Position numbers and translations under genes: made by a program. From Planctomycetaceae bacterium (GTDB lineage Bacteria > Planctomycetota > Planctomycetia > Pirellulales > Pirellulaceae), in the NCBI GenBank assembly GCA_020638975.1, contig JACKHN010000006.1, positions 62,001-126,000 of the forward strand: a stretch of 64,000 nt of DNA, read 5' to 3'. This document shows positions 24,895-34,764 of this stretch, piece by piece. Under the pieces are notes generated by a model. The model did not search any database, had not been told where the DNA came from, and saw only the letters and a list, made by a program, of their open reading frames with translations. Position 1 is the stretch's first letter, and the number at the start of each line of letters is the position of its first letter.

Positions 24895-26760
24895 ATGCAA
24901 GTAGAACGCAAAGCAACCTGGTGGGACGGCAAGCATCGCCCGATTGCGGTATTGGCATTGGGAGCGATCTCGATTCATGTCGGATTGCGGTATGGCTCGG
25001 GAGTTGATGAATCCGTCGCAGCTTACCCGCTCTACGCGGCACTTGTCTTCGGTGGCATCCCGCTTGTTTTCGATCTGCTGATCAAGCTCTTTCGACGTGA
25101 GTTTGGCTCGGACTTGTTGGCGGGAATCTCGATCACGACCGCCGTGTTGTTAGAGGAATACCTAGCTGGCACGTTGGTTGTCTTGATGCTCTCCGGCGGT
25201 GAAGCGATTGAATCCTTCGCCGTCCGCCGTGCATCGTCCGTGTTGCAAGCACTCGCCAAGCGAATGCCTTCGGTTGCACATCGCAAACAGGACTCGACCG
25301 TCAGCGAAGTCGAACTCGATCAACTCCAGATCGGCGATGCGATTGTCGTCTTCCCGCACGAGGTGTGCCCGGTGGATGGGACCGTTGTCGAAGGACACGG
25401 CGTGATGGATGAATCGTATCTCACCGGCGAGCCGTACATGATGTCAAAGACGCCGGGATCGCAAGTGCTGTCGGGAGCAATCAATGGCGAGACAGCCTTG
25501 ACGATTCACGCAGACAAACTTCCCATCGATTCTCGCTATGCGAAGATCATGCAAGTCATGCGAGAGTCGGAGCAGCATCGCCCTCGTATTCGACGACTCG
25601 GCGATCAACTTGGAGCGATCTACACGCCCGTTGCCGTCTCGCTGGCTTTGATTGCTTGGGCGGCTAGCGGCGAAGCCGTGCGGTTCTTGGCCGTTCTCGT
25701 TGTTGCGACGCCCTGCCCGCTTTTGATCGCGATCCCCGTGGCCGTGATTGGTTCGATCTCGCTGTCCGCTCGGCTGGGAATCATTATCAAGAATCCGGCC
25801 GTCCTGGAAACGATTGATACGTGCCGGACCGTGATCTTTGACAAGACAGGCACGCTCACCTACGGTCGACCTCATTTGACCGAGGATCTTCTCGCGCATG
25901 GGTTCGACGCAAATACGGTCTTGAAACTTGTCGCCAGCTTAGAACGCTATTCAAAACATCCGTTAGCGGGTGCCGTCGTTGCCGCAGCGCGCGAGCGGAG
26001 AATCGTGCTGGACGATGCAAACTCGCTGAGCGAACGACCGGGTGAAGGCCTACGTGGCGAGGTCGATGATCGCGAGGTTCGTGTGATCAGTCGCAAGCAG
26101 CTTGCTGCCGACTACCCCGACGACACATCGGCATTGCCGCCGCTTGCCGGGGGCCTGGAGTGTGTGATCGTTGTCGACGGTCGCTATGCAGCAACCTACC
26201 GCTTTCGCGATGAACCGCGTCAAGAAGGTGCTTCGTTCATTCAACACCTTCGTCCTAAACACGCCTTCGCACGCGTGATGCTGGTTTCCGGCGATCGTGA
26301 GAGCGAAGTGCGTTATCTCGCCAATCAAGTTGGTATCGAAGAAGTCTATTTCAACCAAAGCCCCGAGCAAAAGTTGGCGTTGGTTCGCGAAGAGACGACG
26401 AAGGCTGACACAATATTCCTCGGGGACGGCATTAACGACGCACCTGCCCTGACGGCAGCCACCGTGGGCGTGGCGTTTGGCCAAAACAGTGATGTTACCT
26501 CCGAAGCAGCGGACGCTGTTATTATGGACAGTTCGCTCAAGAAGGTTGACGAGTTGCTGCATGTCAGTCGCCGTATGCGATCGATTGCTCTGCAGAGTGC
26601 CGTTGGCGGGATGGCGTTGAGTTTGATTGGAATGTTCATCGCGGCTGCCGGTTACTTGCCACCCGTGGCCGGAGCCATCGCTCAAGAGATCATCGATGTC
26701 GTCGCGGTCTTGAACGCATTGCGAGTTGCGATCGCGCCGAAGCAACTATCCGACTTCTGA
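24895..26760 (+). CDS. P1B-type heavy-metal-translocating ATPase (TPCP type)
   Basis: 621 residues from the ATG at 24895. P-type features in order are CPVDG and TGEPYM near residue 177, the transmembrane metal motif TPCPLL near residue 272 (rather than CPC or SPC), the phosphorylation site DKTGTLT near 316, HP in SKHPLAGAVV, and GDGINDAPAL near 509. There is no N-terminal HMA or His-rich metal-binding domain, and the membrane part is short. Exports a soft metal ion using ATP; the ion cannot be told from the TPC motif. No metal-responsive regulator is adjacent. Confidence 0.9.
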   Translation: MQVERKATWWDGKHRPIAVLALGAISIHVGLRYGSGVDESVAAYPLYAALVFGGIPLVFDLLIKLFRREFGSDLLAGISITTAVLLEEYLAGTLVVLMLSGGEAIESFAVRRASSVLQALAKRMPSVAHRKQDSTVSEVELDQLQIGDAIVVFPHEVCPVDGTVVEGHGVMDESYLTGEPYMMSKTPGSQVLSGAINGETALTIHADKLPIDSRYAKIMQVMRESEQHRPRIRRLGDQLGAIYTPVAVSLALIAWAASGEAVRFLAVLVVATPCPLLIAIPVAVIGSISLSARLGIIIKNPAVLETIDTCRTVIFDKTGTLTYGRPHLTEDLLAHGFDANTVLKLVASLERYSKHPLAGAVVAAARERRIVLDDANSLSERPGEGLRGEVDDREVRVISRKQLAADYPDDTSALPPLAGGLECVIVVDGRYAATYRFRDEPRQEGASFIQHLRPKHAFARVMLVSGDRESEVRYLANQVGIEEVYFNQSPEQKLALVREETTKADTIFLGDGINDAPALTAATVGVAFGQNSDVTSEAADAVIMDSSLKKVDELLHVSRRMRSIALQSAVGGMALSLIGMFIAAAGYLPPVAGAIAQEIIDVVAVLNALRVAIAPKQLSDF

Positions 26761-26801
26761 TTCCACCAAAGCACAGGACTCTCCGACATAGGACTTCTCT
26801 G

Positions 26802-27644
26802 ATGAAAACGCATTGGTCGCTTGTCTCGAACAGATTGATAATCCTCGCTGCTGGTATCGTCCTCGCGATCGTGTTGTCGCCACCTCGCGCGAATGCCGAG
26901 CACGAAGGCAAGTTGCAGATCTTGCTGCTCGGCGACAGCACGACGGAAGGCAGTGTGCCTCGGCGACTGAAACCCGAAGGTCCACACTTGGAACAAGTTC
27001 TGGAGCAATTATTGGCGGCGGAGAGCGATCTACCACCATGCCACGTGATCAATTCCAGCCTCAGTGGCGAGTACATCCGCAGGCTGTTTGACTCCGGTCG
27101 GTATGACCGCGATGCCGCGAAGCTGCCCGGTTTGGATTACGTTTTCATTCGCTACGGGCTGAATGACCGAGCGCGACGCGAAGATTTCGCTGTGAACTTC
27201 CCAAAAGACTTTCACGAGTTACTTGATCGGCTGCGACAAGATCATCCCCAGGCGTTGCTCATCCCAATGACCGTGATCCCGTTTGCCGACGAAGCGGCGA
27301 GCAAAGAAATCAACGACTTGGTTCGCCAAGTCGCGAGCGAAGAAAAGCTTGTGGTCTTCGATATCTATCCGCGTTATGCGGCTGAGTTGGTGAAGGGGCC
27401 GAACATGCTCAACTATCGACGTTACCCGTTGGAGAAAATCCCCAGTCAGTATCACGAATTGGTCAAGCCGTTCATAAACGGTGCTGGTGTGGAAGTGATG
27501 GCCAACGAACTCGATGCGATTCTTGGTGATTTGCCCGGATGGTATGGCGACCGTCACCCGAATCTGGCGGGCTATAATGTGATCGCTGACGAGACGGCGA
27601 AATATCTTTCGAAGTTGATTCGAGAGAGAAACGTCGATCAGTAA
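26802..27644 (+). CDS. Secreted SGNH/GDSL hydrolase
   Basis: 280 residues with a signal anchor (residues 11-33). Block I LLLGDSTTEG places the nucleophile Ser46, block III YGLND gives Asn121, and block V DRHPNLAGY gives Asp250 and His252. These proteins are carbohydrate esterases or lipases; the planctomycete context suggests de-esterification of glycans. It is 42 bp after the ATPase gene and 50 bp before the sugar dehydrogenase gene, on the same strand. Confidence 0.88.
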   Translation: MKTHWSLVSNRLIILAAGIVLAIVLSPPRANAEHEGKLQILLLGDSTTEGSVPRRLKPEGPHLEQVLEQLLAAESDLPPCHVINSSLSGEYIRRLFDSGRYDRDAAKLPGLDYVFIRYGLNDRARREDFAVNFPKDFHELLDRLRQDHPQALLIPMTVIPFADEAASKEINDLVRQVASEEKLVVFDIYPRYAAELVKGPNMLNYRRYPLEKIPSQYHELVKPFINGAGVEVMANELDAILGDLPGWYGDRHPNLAGYNVIADETAKYLSKLIRERNVDQ

Positions 27645-27693
27645 AATGCAACGAATTGGAGTCGATTTGAGCTTATTGAAGAAGGACTCTTGC

Positions 27694-30630
27694 ATGGATC
27701 AATCGAAGCGTCGTGCCTCTCGAATCCTTGGCGTGATGATTGGCGTCGCGTGGCTGTCGTTCGTCACAGAGCGTAGCTCACTGGCTGAGCGACCGAAAAC
27801 GGGCATCGAAACGCGTTCGCCTTGGACAACGTCTCGTATCCTAGGTTCGCCTGAACCACCGCTGCCTTACGTTACCGAGCGAGTCTTTCCTGGCCTCCAA
27901 TTCAATCACTGCTTGGATATCACCGCAGCACCTGGTAGCGATCGTCTGTTCGTTGTCGAGCAATCGGGAAAGGTGTTTTCGTTTCCCAATCAGCCGGATG
28001 TGATGACGGCCGATTTGGTGGTCGACTTTGCCAAGCAGGTTCCGGGCGTCCGCGCCGTTTACTCACTGGCGTTTCATCCTGAATTCGAACGCAATCGGTA
28101 CTGTTACGTTTGCTACATCAAAGCGGCTGACCTGCCCGATGGAACGCACGTGGCTCGCTTTCAAATGACCGACGACAACCCACCGACGATTGACGTTTCG
28201 ACGGAGACGACCTTAGTGACGTGGTTATCCGGCGGACACAACGGTTGCTGCCTGAAGTTCGGGCCGGATGGCTGCCTCTACATCTCGACGGGCGACGCCG
28301 GGCCAGCGAATCCGCCCGATCCGCTACGCGCCGGGCAGGATCTCAGTAACTTGTTGTCGTCGATTCTTCGTATCGACGTCGACCATGTGGACGATGGCAA
28401 GAACTACAAAATTCCCGAGGACAATCCGTTCGTGAACATGGACGGGGCGCGCGGTGAAGTCTGGGCCTATGGCTTGCGCAATCCATGGCGGATGAGTTTC
28501 GATCGGCAAACTGGTGATCTGTGGGTAGGAGATGTTGGCTGGGAATTGTGGGAGATGCTGTATCGCATTGAGCGCGGCGGCAATTATGGTTGGGCCGTCA
28601 TGGAAGGCTGGCACTCGACCCATCCCGAATGGACACGCGGCCCGACCCCGATCTTGCCGCCCACGATCGAACATTCGCACACAGAATCTTCGTCGATAAC
28701 CGGCGGATTGACGTACTACGGTTCGCGACTGAAGGAACTGCAAGGAACTCACATCTACGGCGATTACGACACAGGAAAGTTGTGGGGCTTTCGCTACGAA
28801 GACGGCCAAGTCGTCGACCATCGGGAACTCGCTGACACAACACACCGTGTCGTGTCATTCGGCGAGGATCATGACGGGGAACTCTATCTTTTGGACCACA
28901 CGGCCGGGACCATCCATCGCCTCATTCCCAACCCCACTCAGGATCAGTCGAGTACGTTTCCGAGAAAGCTCAGCGAAACGGGATTGTTTACCTCCGCGGT
29001 CGACCAAGAACCAGCAGCAGGTGTGGTCCCCTACTCGATCAATGCCGAGCCTTGGGCGGACTATGCATTCGCCGAACGATTCGTTGCCATCCCGAACGAG
29101 ACTTCGATTACTGTCACCGATGCGACCTGGACATTTCCAAAGGATTCCGTGCTCGTAAAGTCGCTGTCCCTGGAGATGAAGCAGGGCGATCCCGCCACTC
29201 GTCGTCTTATCGAAACACAGCTTCTGCATTTCGATGGTATTGACTGGATGACCTACACATACGCGTGGGACGAGGAACAATCGGATGCCACGCTGGTAGA
29301 TAGCTCCGGCGCGGAACGGACGTTTGAAATCATTGATCGTAAAGCGGCGAGTGGCTTGCGAAAGCAGACATGGCGGTTTTCAGGTCGCGCAGAATGCCAG
29401 CGCTGTCACAACAAATGGTCCGGGCCTCCGTTGGCGTTCAACACGCCGCAGTTAAACAAGCAACACGATTACGATGGCCTCGTTGCATCGCAACTGGATA
29501 CGCTGGCTCATATTCGACTGATCGCGAATCCGATTGCTGCCGAGGGTCGCCCTTATCTCGCCAATCCACATGATCCGTCGGGGGAACTCGATGACCGTGC
29601 TCGATCCTACCTCCAAGCGAACTGCGCCCACTGTCACCGTCAACATGCTGGCGGAGCAGTGCTCTCGAAGATGCACTACGACGTCCCCTTGGAAGAGTCG
29701 AATATGCTCGGTGTTCGTCCGACGCAGGGAACGTTTGGCATTCACAATGCACAAGTCATCGCGCCGGGCGATCCTTTTCGATCCGTACTCTTGTATCGCA
29801 TGGCGAAGCTCGGTGGAGGCCGTATGCCGCACATCGGCTCGACGGAGGTCGATGTTGCTGGCCTGCAGTTGATCGATGACTGGATACGACGACTCCCGGC
29901 GAACGACGAAGCGGCAACGCTGCAAGTCGATCTGGCAACAACTTTCGAGGAACTGGCTGCTGCGGAACAAACGGGAGACCAGAAGCGAATCGTCGAACAC
30001 TTACTCTCAACCACCAGCGGTGCCTTGATGCTCTTGAGAGCGATCGACACCGGAGTCGTGTCTCCCCCGGTTGCTGCACTGGCCATCGATCACGCGACGC
30101 AACATGCGGAAGTTAGCGTGCGAGACCTGTTCGAGCGATTTCTCCCACCAGACCAACGTGTCAAACGACTCGGCAGTGTTGTCAATTCAGACCAGATCCT
30201 TTCGTTATCTGGCGACGTCGCCCGAGGCAAACAAGTGTTCTTCGAGACGGCGGGCGTATCCTGCAAAAACTGTCACCGGATCGGGCAAGACGGCAAAGAG
30301 GTCGGACCGGATCTGACGACGATTGGGAAGAAATATCCTCCGACCGAACTGCTGGAAAGTATCCTTGAGCCATCGAAGCGAATCGATGCCAAGTACTTGA
30401 CGTATCTCGTCGAAACAAAGCAAGGACAAGTGCTGACCGGATTGCTCGTTAGCAAGGATGACAAGGAAGTTGTACTTCGAGATGCTGCGAACGCGTTGGT
30501 CGTTGTTCCGGTCGACGATGTCGAGCAACTCGCGACACAGCCCAAGTCGCTCATGCCCGAACTGCTGTTACGAGATATGACCGCCCAGCAAGTAGCTGAC
30601 CTGCTGGCGTATCTAACTTCGCTCAAATAG
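27694..30630 (+). CDS. PQQ-type sugar dehydrogenase fused to cytochrome c domains
   Basis: 978 residues from the ATG at 27694 (AAGGA 8 bp upstream). After a signal peptide, residues ~55-410 are a glucose/sorbosone-dehydrogenase propeller: ITAAPGSDRLFVVEQSGKVF, SGGHNGCCLKFGPDGCLYIS, GLRNPWRMSFDRQTGDLWVG. Then a linker with CQRCH near residue 567, CAHCH near 646, and a C-terminal planctomycete cytochrome c domain with CKNCH near 857 followed by IGQDGKEVGPDLTTIGKKY. It probably oxidises sugars extracytoplasmically and passes electrons to c-type haem. Followed by the DUF1592/DUF1552 pair, suggesting one exported redox unit. Confidence 0.88.
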   Translation: MDQSKRRASRILGVMIGVAWLSFVTERSSLAERPKTGIETRSPWTTSRILGSPEPPLPYVTERVFPGLQFNHCLDITAAPGSDRLFVVEQSGKVFSFPNQPDVMTADLVVDFAKQVPGVRAVYSLAFHPEFERNRYCYVCYIKAADLPDGTHVARFQMTDDNPPTIDVSTETTLVTWLSGGHNGCCLKFGPDGCLYISTGDAGPANPPDPLRAGQDLSNLLSSILRIDVDHVDDGKNYKIPEDNPFVNMDGARGEVWAYGLRNPWRMSFDRQTGDLWVGDVGWELWEMLYRIERGGNYGWAVMEGWHSTHPEWTRGPTPILPPTIEHSHTESSSITGGLTYYGSRLKELQGTHIYGDYDTGKLWGFRYEDGQVVDHRELADTTHRVVSFGEDHDGELYLLDHTAGTIHRLIPNPTQDQSSTFPRKLSETGLFTSAVDQEPAAGVVPYSINAEPWADYAFAERFVAIPNETSITVTDATWTFPKDSVLVKSLSLEMKQGDPATRRLIETQLLHFDGIDWMTYTYAWDEEQSDATLVDSSGAERTFEIIDRKAASGLRKQTWRFSGRAECQRCHNKWSGPPLAFNTPQLNKQHDYDGLVASQLDTLAHIRLIANPIAAEGRPYLANPHDPSGELDDRARSYLQANCAHCHRQHAGGAVLSKMHYDVPLEESNMLGVRPTQGTFGIHNAQVIAPGDPFRSVLLYRMAKLGGGRMPHIGSTEVDVAGLQLIDDWIRRLPANDEAATLQVDLATTFEELAAAEQTGDQKRIVEHLLSTTSGALMLLRAIDTGVVSPPVAALAIDHATQHAEVSVRDLFERFLPPDQRVKRLGSVVNSDQILSLSGDVARGKQVFFETAGVSCKNCHRIGQDGKEVGPDLTTIGKKYPPTELLESILEPSKRIDAKYLTYLVETKQGQVLTGLLVSKDDKEVVLRDAANALVVVPVDDVEQLATQPKSLMPELLLRDMTAQQVADLLAYLTSLK

Positions 30631-30698
30631 AAGTGACTCTGCCCAACGCCCGCCCGTGGCGAGGAGGCATCGGCCAGGCGCCCATTGAACATTTTGTC

Positions 30699-33098
30699 AT
30701 GCAATCACCAGTCCATCTACCTCGGAACGCGACGTTGATACCATCCGAAGGCCAACATTACACGCAGACACTTCGTTATCGACATGCAAAGCTGCAAACC
30801 ACGCGGCTACTCGCTCTCTTCTTACTCTTCGCCGGGCAAGCTGGGAGTAGCACGGTTGCGGCTGGCTTCTCTGACGCGATGCGTCCGTTTCTGAAATCGC
30901 ACTGCTACGATTGTCACGGCAATTCAGAACCGGAAGGCGACCTCGACCTCACTCGATTTGATGGCGGAATGGATTCCTCGGATCTGGTCGACCGTTGGAC
31001 GAGGATCTACGACCGGATTGCACGTGGCGAAATGCCGCCGAAAGAGATGCCGCGTCCTGCCGTCTCAGAGGTGGAGGCAATGCTGGCTTGGATATCGCCT
31101 CGCCTGACACAAGCTGATCGCGCACAGCGTGAAGTGGTTCATCGGCGTCTCAATCGCGAAGAGTATCAGAACACAGTCCACGACCTGCTACTGATCGATA
31201 CCGAACTCAAGCCGTTTCTTCCTGAGGATCAGATCGCGGGTGGATTCGACAATAACGGCGAGGCGTTGGCGATTTCGACCGAACAGATGGAGGCGTATTT
31301 AGAAGCGGCGCAATTCGCAATCGAAGCGGCGATCGTGCGCGGCAATCCTCCGATCACCGAGACGGTAACCGCCGACTCCATAAAGGAAGTGAAGCCCTAC
31401 TTCGGCAAATCGTACGAGCTCGTTGATGATCGCATCGTAACGTTCATGGTGAGTAAGTCGACGTACTCGAAGATCGCCACGCGCACTCAACCCGTTCCTA
31501 CTCGGGGCCGTTACCGTTTCTCGTTCGAAGCCGCGACGCGCAACAGTTCTCGTCCACTCACCTTTTTGGTCGATGCTGCTGGCCAGGTCAGGTACTACGA
31601 AGCAGCCGCCGAGCCGACAGCCTTTGAATTTGAGGCAGTAATGCCAGCCAAGGGCATTGTTCAATTCCATGCCATCGGCCTGCCAGAGTGGGTGAACGAT
31701 CCCGTACAGAACAAATCTCCGGGGATCGGCTTCGGTCCCGTGACAATTTCCGGTCCGCTGTACGATGCCTGGCCTCCCGCAAGTCACCAGCGTCTCGTCG
31801 GAAGCGTCGACCTCGACAACGCCACACAGGCAGATGCGGAGATGCTGTTGCGAGCCTTCATGCGGCGAGCGTTTCGCCGACCAGCGAGCGATGCGGAAGT
31901 AAATCGCTATCTGGCTTTGATCAACGAGCGACTCGCTGCTGGAAGATCGTTCGACCAAGCGTTGCAGGTTGGCTACGCCTCGGTACTTTGTTCGCCTAAC
32001 TTTCTCTATCTCGCCGAGACGAACGGCAGCCCATCCGAACGGATTAGCGACTTGGAGTTAGCGAGTCGGCTGAGCTATTTTCTTTGGAGTTCCCTGCCGG
32101 ACGACGAGTTGCTTCAACTTGCAGCAGCAGGACGGTTGAGCGACAGAGAAGTACTCGCCTCCCAAGTCAATCGCATGTTGCGTGATTCTCGTATCGAGAG
32201 ATTTATTGACAACTTCACCGGTCAATGGTTGCGACTGCGCGAAATCGACGAGACGACTCCAGACAGCAAACTCTTTCCTGAGTTCGACGACTATGTCAAA
32301 CACAGCATGATCTGGGAAACGCAAGCCTTCTTTCGCAAACTGTTATCAGAAGACGGAAGCATCGATCTCTTTCTCGATTCCGATTTTGCGATGCTGAATC
32401 GCCGCCTTGCCGAGCACTATGGATTACCTGAAGTCCAGGGAGCGGAACTGCGCCCTGTGAGCTTACCCGCCGAGAGCGTACGCGGCGGCGTACTGACTCA
32501 GGCCGCAGTTCTTAAAGTCACTGCGAACGGCACAAATACCTCGCCGGTGGTGCGCGGAGTGTGGGCACTTGAAAACATACTCGGCAAGCACGTTCCCCCG
32601 CCTCCGGGCAGTGTCGCGGCGATCGAACCTGATATCCGCGGTACCACAACGGTTCGAGAACAACTTGAAAAGCATCGCGACTCCGAGTCTTGTCGCGTCT
32701 GTCACCAATACATCGATCCGCCAGGATTTGCGCTCGAGAGTTTTGATCCCGTCGGTCGTTTCCGGACAAATTACATTCGGTTTCAGGTGAATCCTCAGTT
32801 TGCCGACAAAGGATGGGGGCGGCTTGTCGAGGGAGCCGCAGTCGATCCTTCAGGAATGTGGTCGACGGGCGAGACGTTTGACGACATTCGCGGCTTCAAG
32901 AAGATGTTGCTCGCTCACCGGGATGATTTTGCCCGCTGCCTGACCGAGAAGTTGTTTACGTATGGCCTTGGGCGCGAGATGGGATTCTCCGATCGCGCCG
33001 AGATTGAACGTGTGGCGGAGCTGACACGAAATCCCAAGCACGGCCTCCGCTCGCTTGTTCGCGAAATCGTTTTGAGTCCAACATTCTCGCAGCGATAG
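30699..33098 (+). CDS. DUF1587/1592/1588/1585 multidomain protein with cytochrome motif
   Basis: About 799 residues. An N-terminal Planctomycete cytochrome C motif CYDCHG is near residue 69, then DUF1587 (HRRLNREEYQNTVHDLLLID), DUF1592 (LASRLSYFLWSSLPDDELLQ), DUF1588 (ANGTNTSPVVRGVWALENIL and CRVCHQYIDPPGFALESFDP) and DUF1585 (FARCLTEKLFTYGLGREMGF). The family is exported and thought to take part in large-substrate oxidation or degradation; mechanism unknown. The start is uncertain: GTG at 30633 or ATG at 30699; a signal-like LLALFLLFAGQAGSSTVAAG comes late either way. Stop is 8 bp before the DUF1552 start, the standard pairing. Confidence 0.9.
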   Translation: MQSPVHLPRNATLIPSEGQHYTQTLRYRHAKLQTTRLLALFLLFAGQAGSSTVAAGFSDAMRPFLKSHCYDCHGNSEPEGDLDLTRFDGGMDSSDLVDRWTRIYDRIARGEMPPKEMPRPAVSEVEAMLAWISPRLTQADRAQREVVHRRLNREEYQNTVHDLLLIDTELKPFLPEDQIAGGFDNNGEALAISTEQMEAYLEAAQFAIEAAIVRGNPPITETVTADSIKEVKPYFGKSYELVDDRIVTFMVSKSTYSKIATRTQPVPTRGRYRFSFEAATRNSSRPLTFLVDAAGQVRYYEAAAEPTAFEFEAVMPAKGIVQFHAIGLPEWVNDPVQNKSPGIGFGPVTISGPLYDAWPPASHQRLVGSVDLDNATQADAEMLLRAFMRRAFRRPASDAEVNRYLALINERLAAGRSFDQALQVGYASVLCSPNFLYLAETNGSPSERISDLELASRLSYFLWSSLPDDELLQLAAAGRLSDREVLASQVNRMLRDSRIERFIDNFTGQWLRLREIDETTPDSKLFPEFDDYVKHSMIWETQAFFRKLLSEDGSIDLFLDSDFAMLNRRLAEHYGLPEVQGAELRPVSLPAESVRGGVLTQAAVLKVTANGTNTSPVVRGVWALENILGKHVPPPPGSVAAIEPDIRGTTTVREQLEKHRDSESCRVCHQYIDPPGFALESFDPVGRFRTNYIRFQVNPQFADKGWGRLVEGAAVDPSGMWSTGETFDDIRGFKKMLLAHRDDFARCLTEKLFTYGLGREMGFSDRAEIERVAELTRNPKHGLRSLVREIVLSPTFSQR

Positions 33099-33106
33099 GC
33101 ACTTTG

Positions 33107-34381
33107 ATGACTAGACGTTACCAACATACGCTGACAAGGCGCACACTACTTCGCGGTGCCGGCGTGGCGTTGGCGATGCCATTGCTCGAATCGCTCTCGC
33201 CGAGAACGGCTTTCGGTGCCCTAGCCCAACCGGGACCGCAACGCATCGTCGCGATCAATATCCCACTCGGCTTTCATGGTCCCAGCTTCTTTCCAACCGA
33301 AGTGGGCGAGAATTACACCGCAACCGCGAGCCTAGCGCCGGCGGCTGCAATACGCGACAAGTTCACGCTCATCTCGGGAACGAGTCACCCAGATGTCGAT
33401 GGCGGACACTCAGCCGAAGTATCCTTCCTCACTGCCGCACCCCATCCCGGCGCCCGAAGTTTTAAGAACACGATTTCACTCGACCAACTCATCGCAAGAC
33501 AAGTTGGCAGCCAAACCCGTTTTGGATCGTTGACGCTCGGAGACCAAAGCCTCTCCTGGTCCGCCAACGGCGTCGCGATCCCTGCCGAGAAGGATCCCGG
33601 AAATGCGTACTCTAAATTGTTTCTGCAAGGCAGCGTGAAGCAACTTGCCGATCAGCGGCGACGGTTGGAGGACGGTCACAGCGTGATCGATGTATTGTTG
33701 GAAGATGCGAATGCGATGCGTGGCAAGCTTAGTAAGCGGGATCAAGATAAGCTGCAACAGTACTTCACGGCAGTGCGCGAGACGGAACAGCGACTTCAAA
33801 AGGCGGAGGTGTGGGCTAAAACGCCCAAGCCGACAGTTGATGCTTCGCAACCGCCTCGCCTTCCCAGTGAAGACATCACCGGTCGCTTGAAATTGCACTT
33901 CGATGTAATTCGCTTGGCGTTGCAAACCGACTCGACGCGAGTCATCACACTGTGTGGGCACAGTGGTTCGCTGGTGCCTCCGCTGAAGGGCGTCGAGAAG
34001 GGATATCATGCGTTGAGCCATCACGGCATGACTGACGAGATGATTAAGCAACTTGAAGTAATCGATCGCGAGACGATTCGCATTTGGGCTGAGTTCGTTC
34101 AAGGGCTTGCCGAAACAACAGAAGGAGACGCGACACTCCTCGACCGGACGCAGGTGCTGTTGGGCAGCAATCTCGGCAACGCCAACGCCCATACCACGAA
34201 CAACTTGCCGATACTTCTTGCCGGTGGCCCGTACAAGCACGGTTCGCATCTGGCCTTCGACGCGAAGAACAATGAGCCTTTGGCAAACCTCTTCGTGACG
34301 ATGCTACGAGCCATGGGATTGGAGGCCGATTCGTTTGCCTCGTCGACCGGATCGCTGAACGGACTGGAAGTCGCGGGCTAG
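33107..34381 (+). CDS. DUF1552 family protein with twin-arginine signal
   Basis: 424 residues. A Tat-type signal TRRTLLRGAGVALAMPLLES directs folded export. Conserved family pieces are INIPLGFHGPSFFP, TLISGTSHPDVDGGHSAEVS, DVIRLALQTDSTRVITLCGH and LLGSNLGNANAHTTNNLPIL. DUF1552 proteins pair with DUF1592 proteins in planctomycetes; their joint role is unknown. The gene begins 8 bp after the DUF1592 stop. Its TAG stop lies in the CTAG that flanks the MITE at 34378, so the element inserted at the stop codon without altering the protein. Confidence 0.9.
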   Translation: MTRRYQHTLTRRTLLRGAGVALAMPLLESLSPRTAFGALAQPGPQRIVAINIPLGFHGPSFFPTEVGENYTATASLAPAAAIRDKFTLISGTSHPDVDGGHSAEVSFLTAAPHPGARSFKNTISLDQLIARQVGSQTRFGSLTLGDQSLSWSANGVAIPAEKDPGNAYSKLFLQGSVKQLADQRRRLEDGHSVIDVLLEDANAMRGKLSKRDQDKLQQYFTAVRETEQRLQKAEVWAKTPKPTVDASQPPRLPSEDITGRLKLHFDVIRLALQTDSTRVITLCGHSGSLVPPLKGVEKGYHALSHHGMTDEMIKQLEVIDRETIRIWAEFVQGLAETTEGDATLLDRTQVLLGSNLGNANAHTTNNLPILLAGGPYKHGSHLAFDAKNNEPLANLFVTMLRAMGLEADSFASSTGSLNGLEVAG

Positions 34382-34534
34382 TGCTGCGTTACAGCTAAGG
34401 AGTAAGCGTGAATGAAGTGAGCCGCTGGCCGTGAGGCCCCGGGCGCGCCCTGCATTCCTCGCCGCCCGACCGCTTACGCGCCACGGCTCACGAAACGGGC
34501 AAACCCTAAAATCAAGCTGTAACGCAGCACTAGG
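34378..34534 (+). mobile_element. ~155-bp MITE, copy A
   Basis: Terminal inverted repeats: CTAGTGCTGCGTTACAGCT at 34378-34396 and AGCTGTAACGCAGCACTAG at 34516-34534 are perfect complements, including CTAG on both sides. The interior is GC-rich (GGCCCCGGGCGCGCCC) with no reading frame. A near-identical copy in inverse orientation is at 36764-36917. No transposase in the window, so movement would be in trans. The left CTAG contains the stop codon of the DUF1552 gene. Confidence 0.9.
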
Positions 34535-34612
34535 CTTGCAGCGTTAGCAGCGTGCATACTAGTTTGCGTGGTGAAGCAGACAGTCTGTTGTCAGCGACAA
34601 ATCCGGCACCAC

Positions 34613-34764
34613 TTACGGCCATGGATTGGGAACCGTTCCGTTGAGGGAAGGCTCCATTTGGCGGCTGAGCTTCTCTTTCAGGTCGGCACCCTTCACAACT
34701 TCGGTCAACGTTACCGAGGCTTCTTCATTCCGTGAGGCGATCGAACTGACGGGATTGTTGTGAC
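34613..34764 (-). pseudogene. Possible C-terminal gene fragment
   Basis: A minus-strand open stretch after the sulfatase stop reads SHNNPVSSIASRNEEASVTL then VKGADLKEKLSRQMEPSLNG and stops at 34613. It has protein-like composition but no start of its own and lies in another frame from the sulfatase, between it and the MITE. It could be the residual 3' end of a gene displaced by rearrangement. Family not recognised. Confidence 0.25.
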
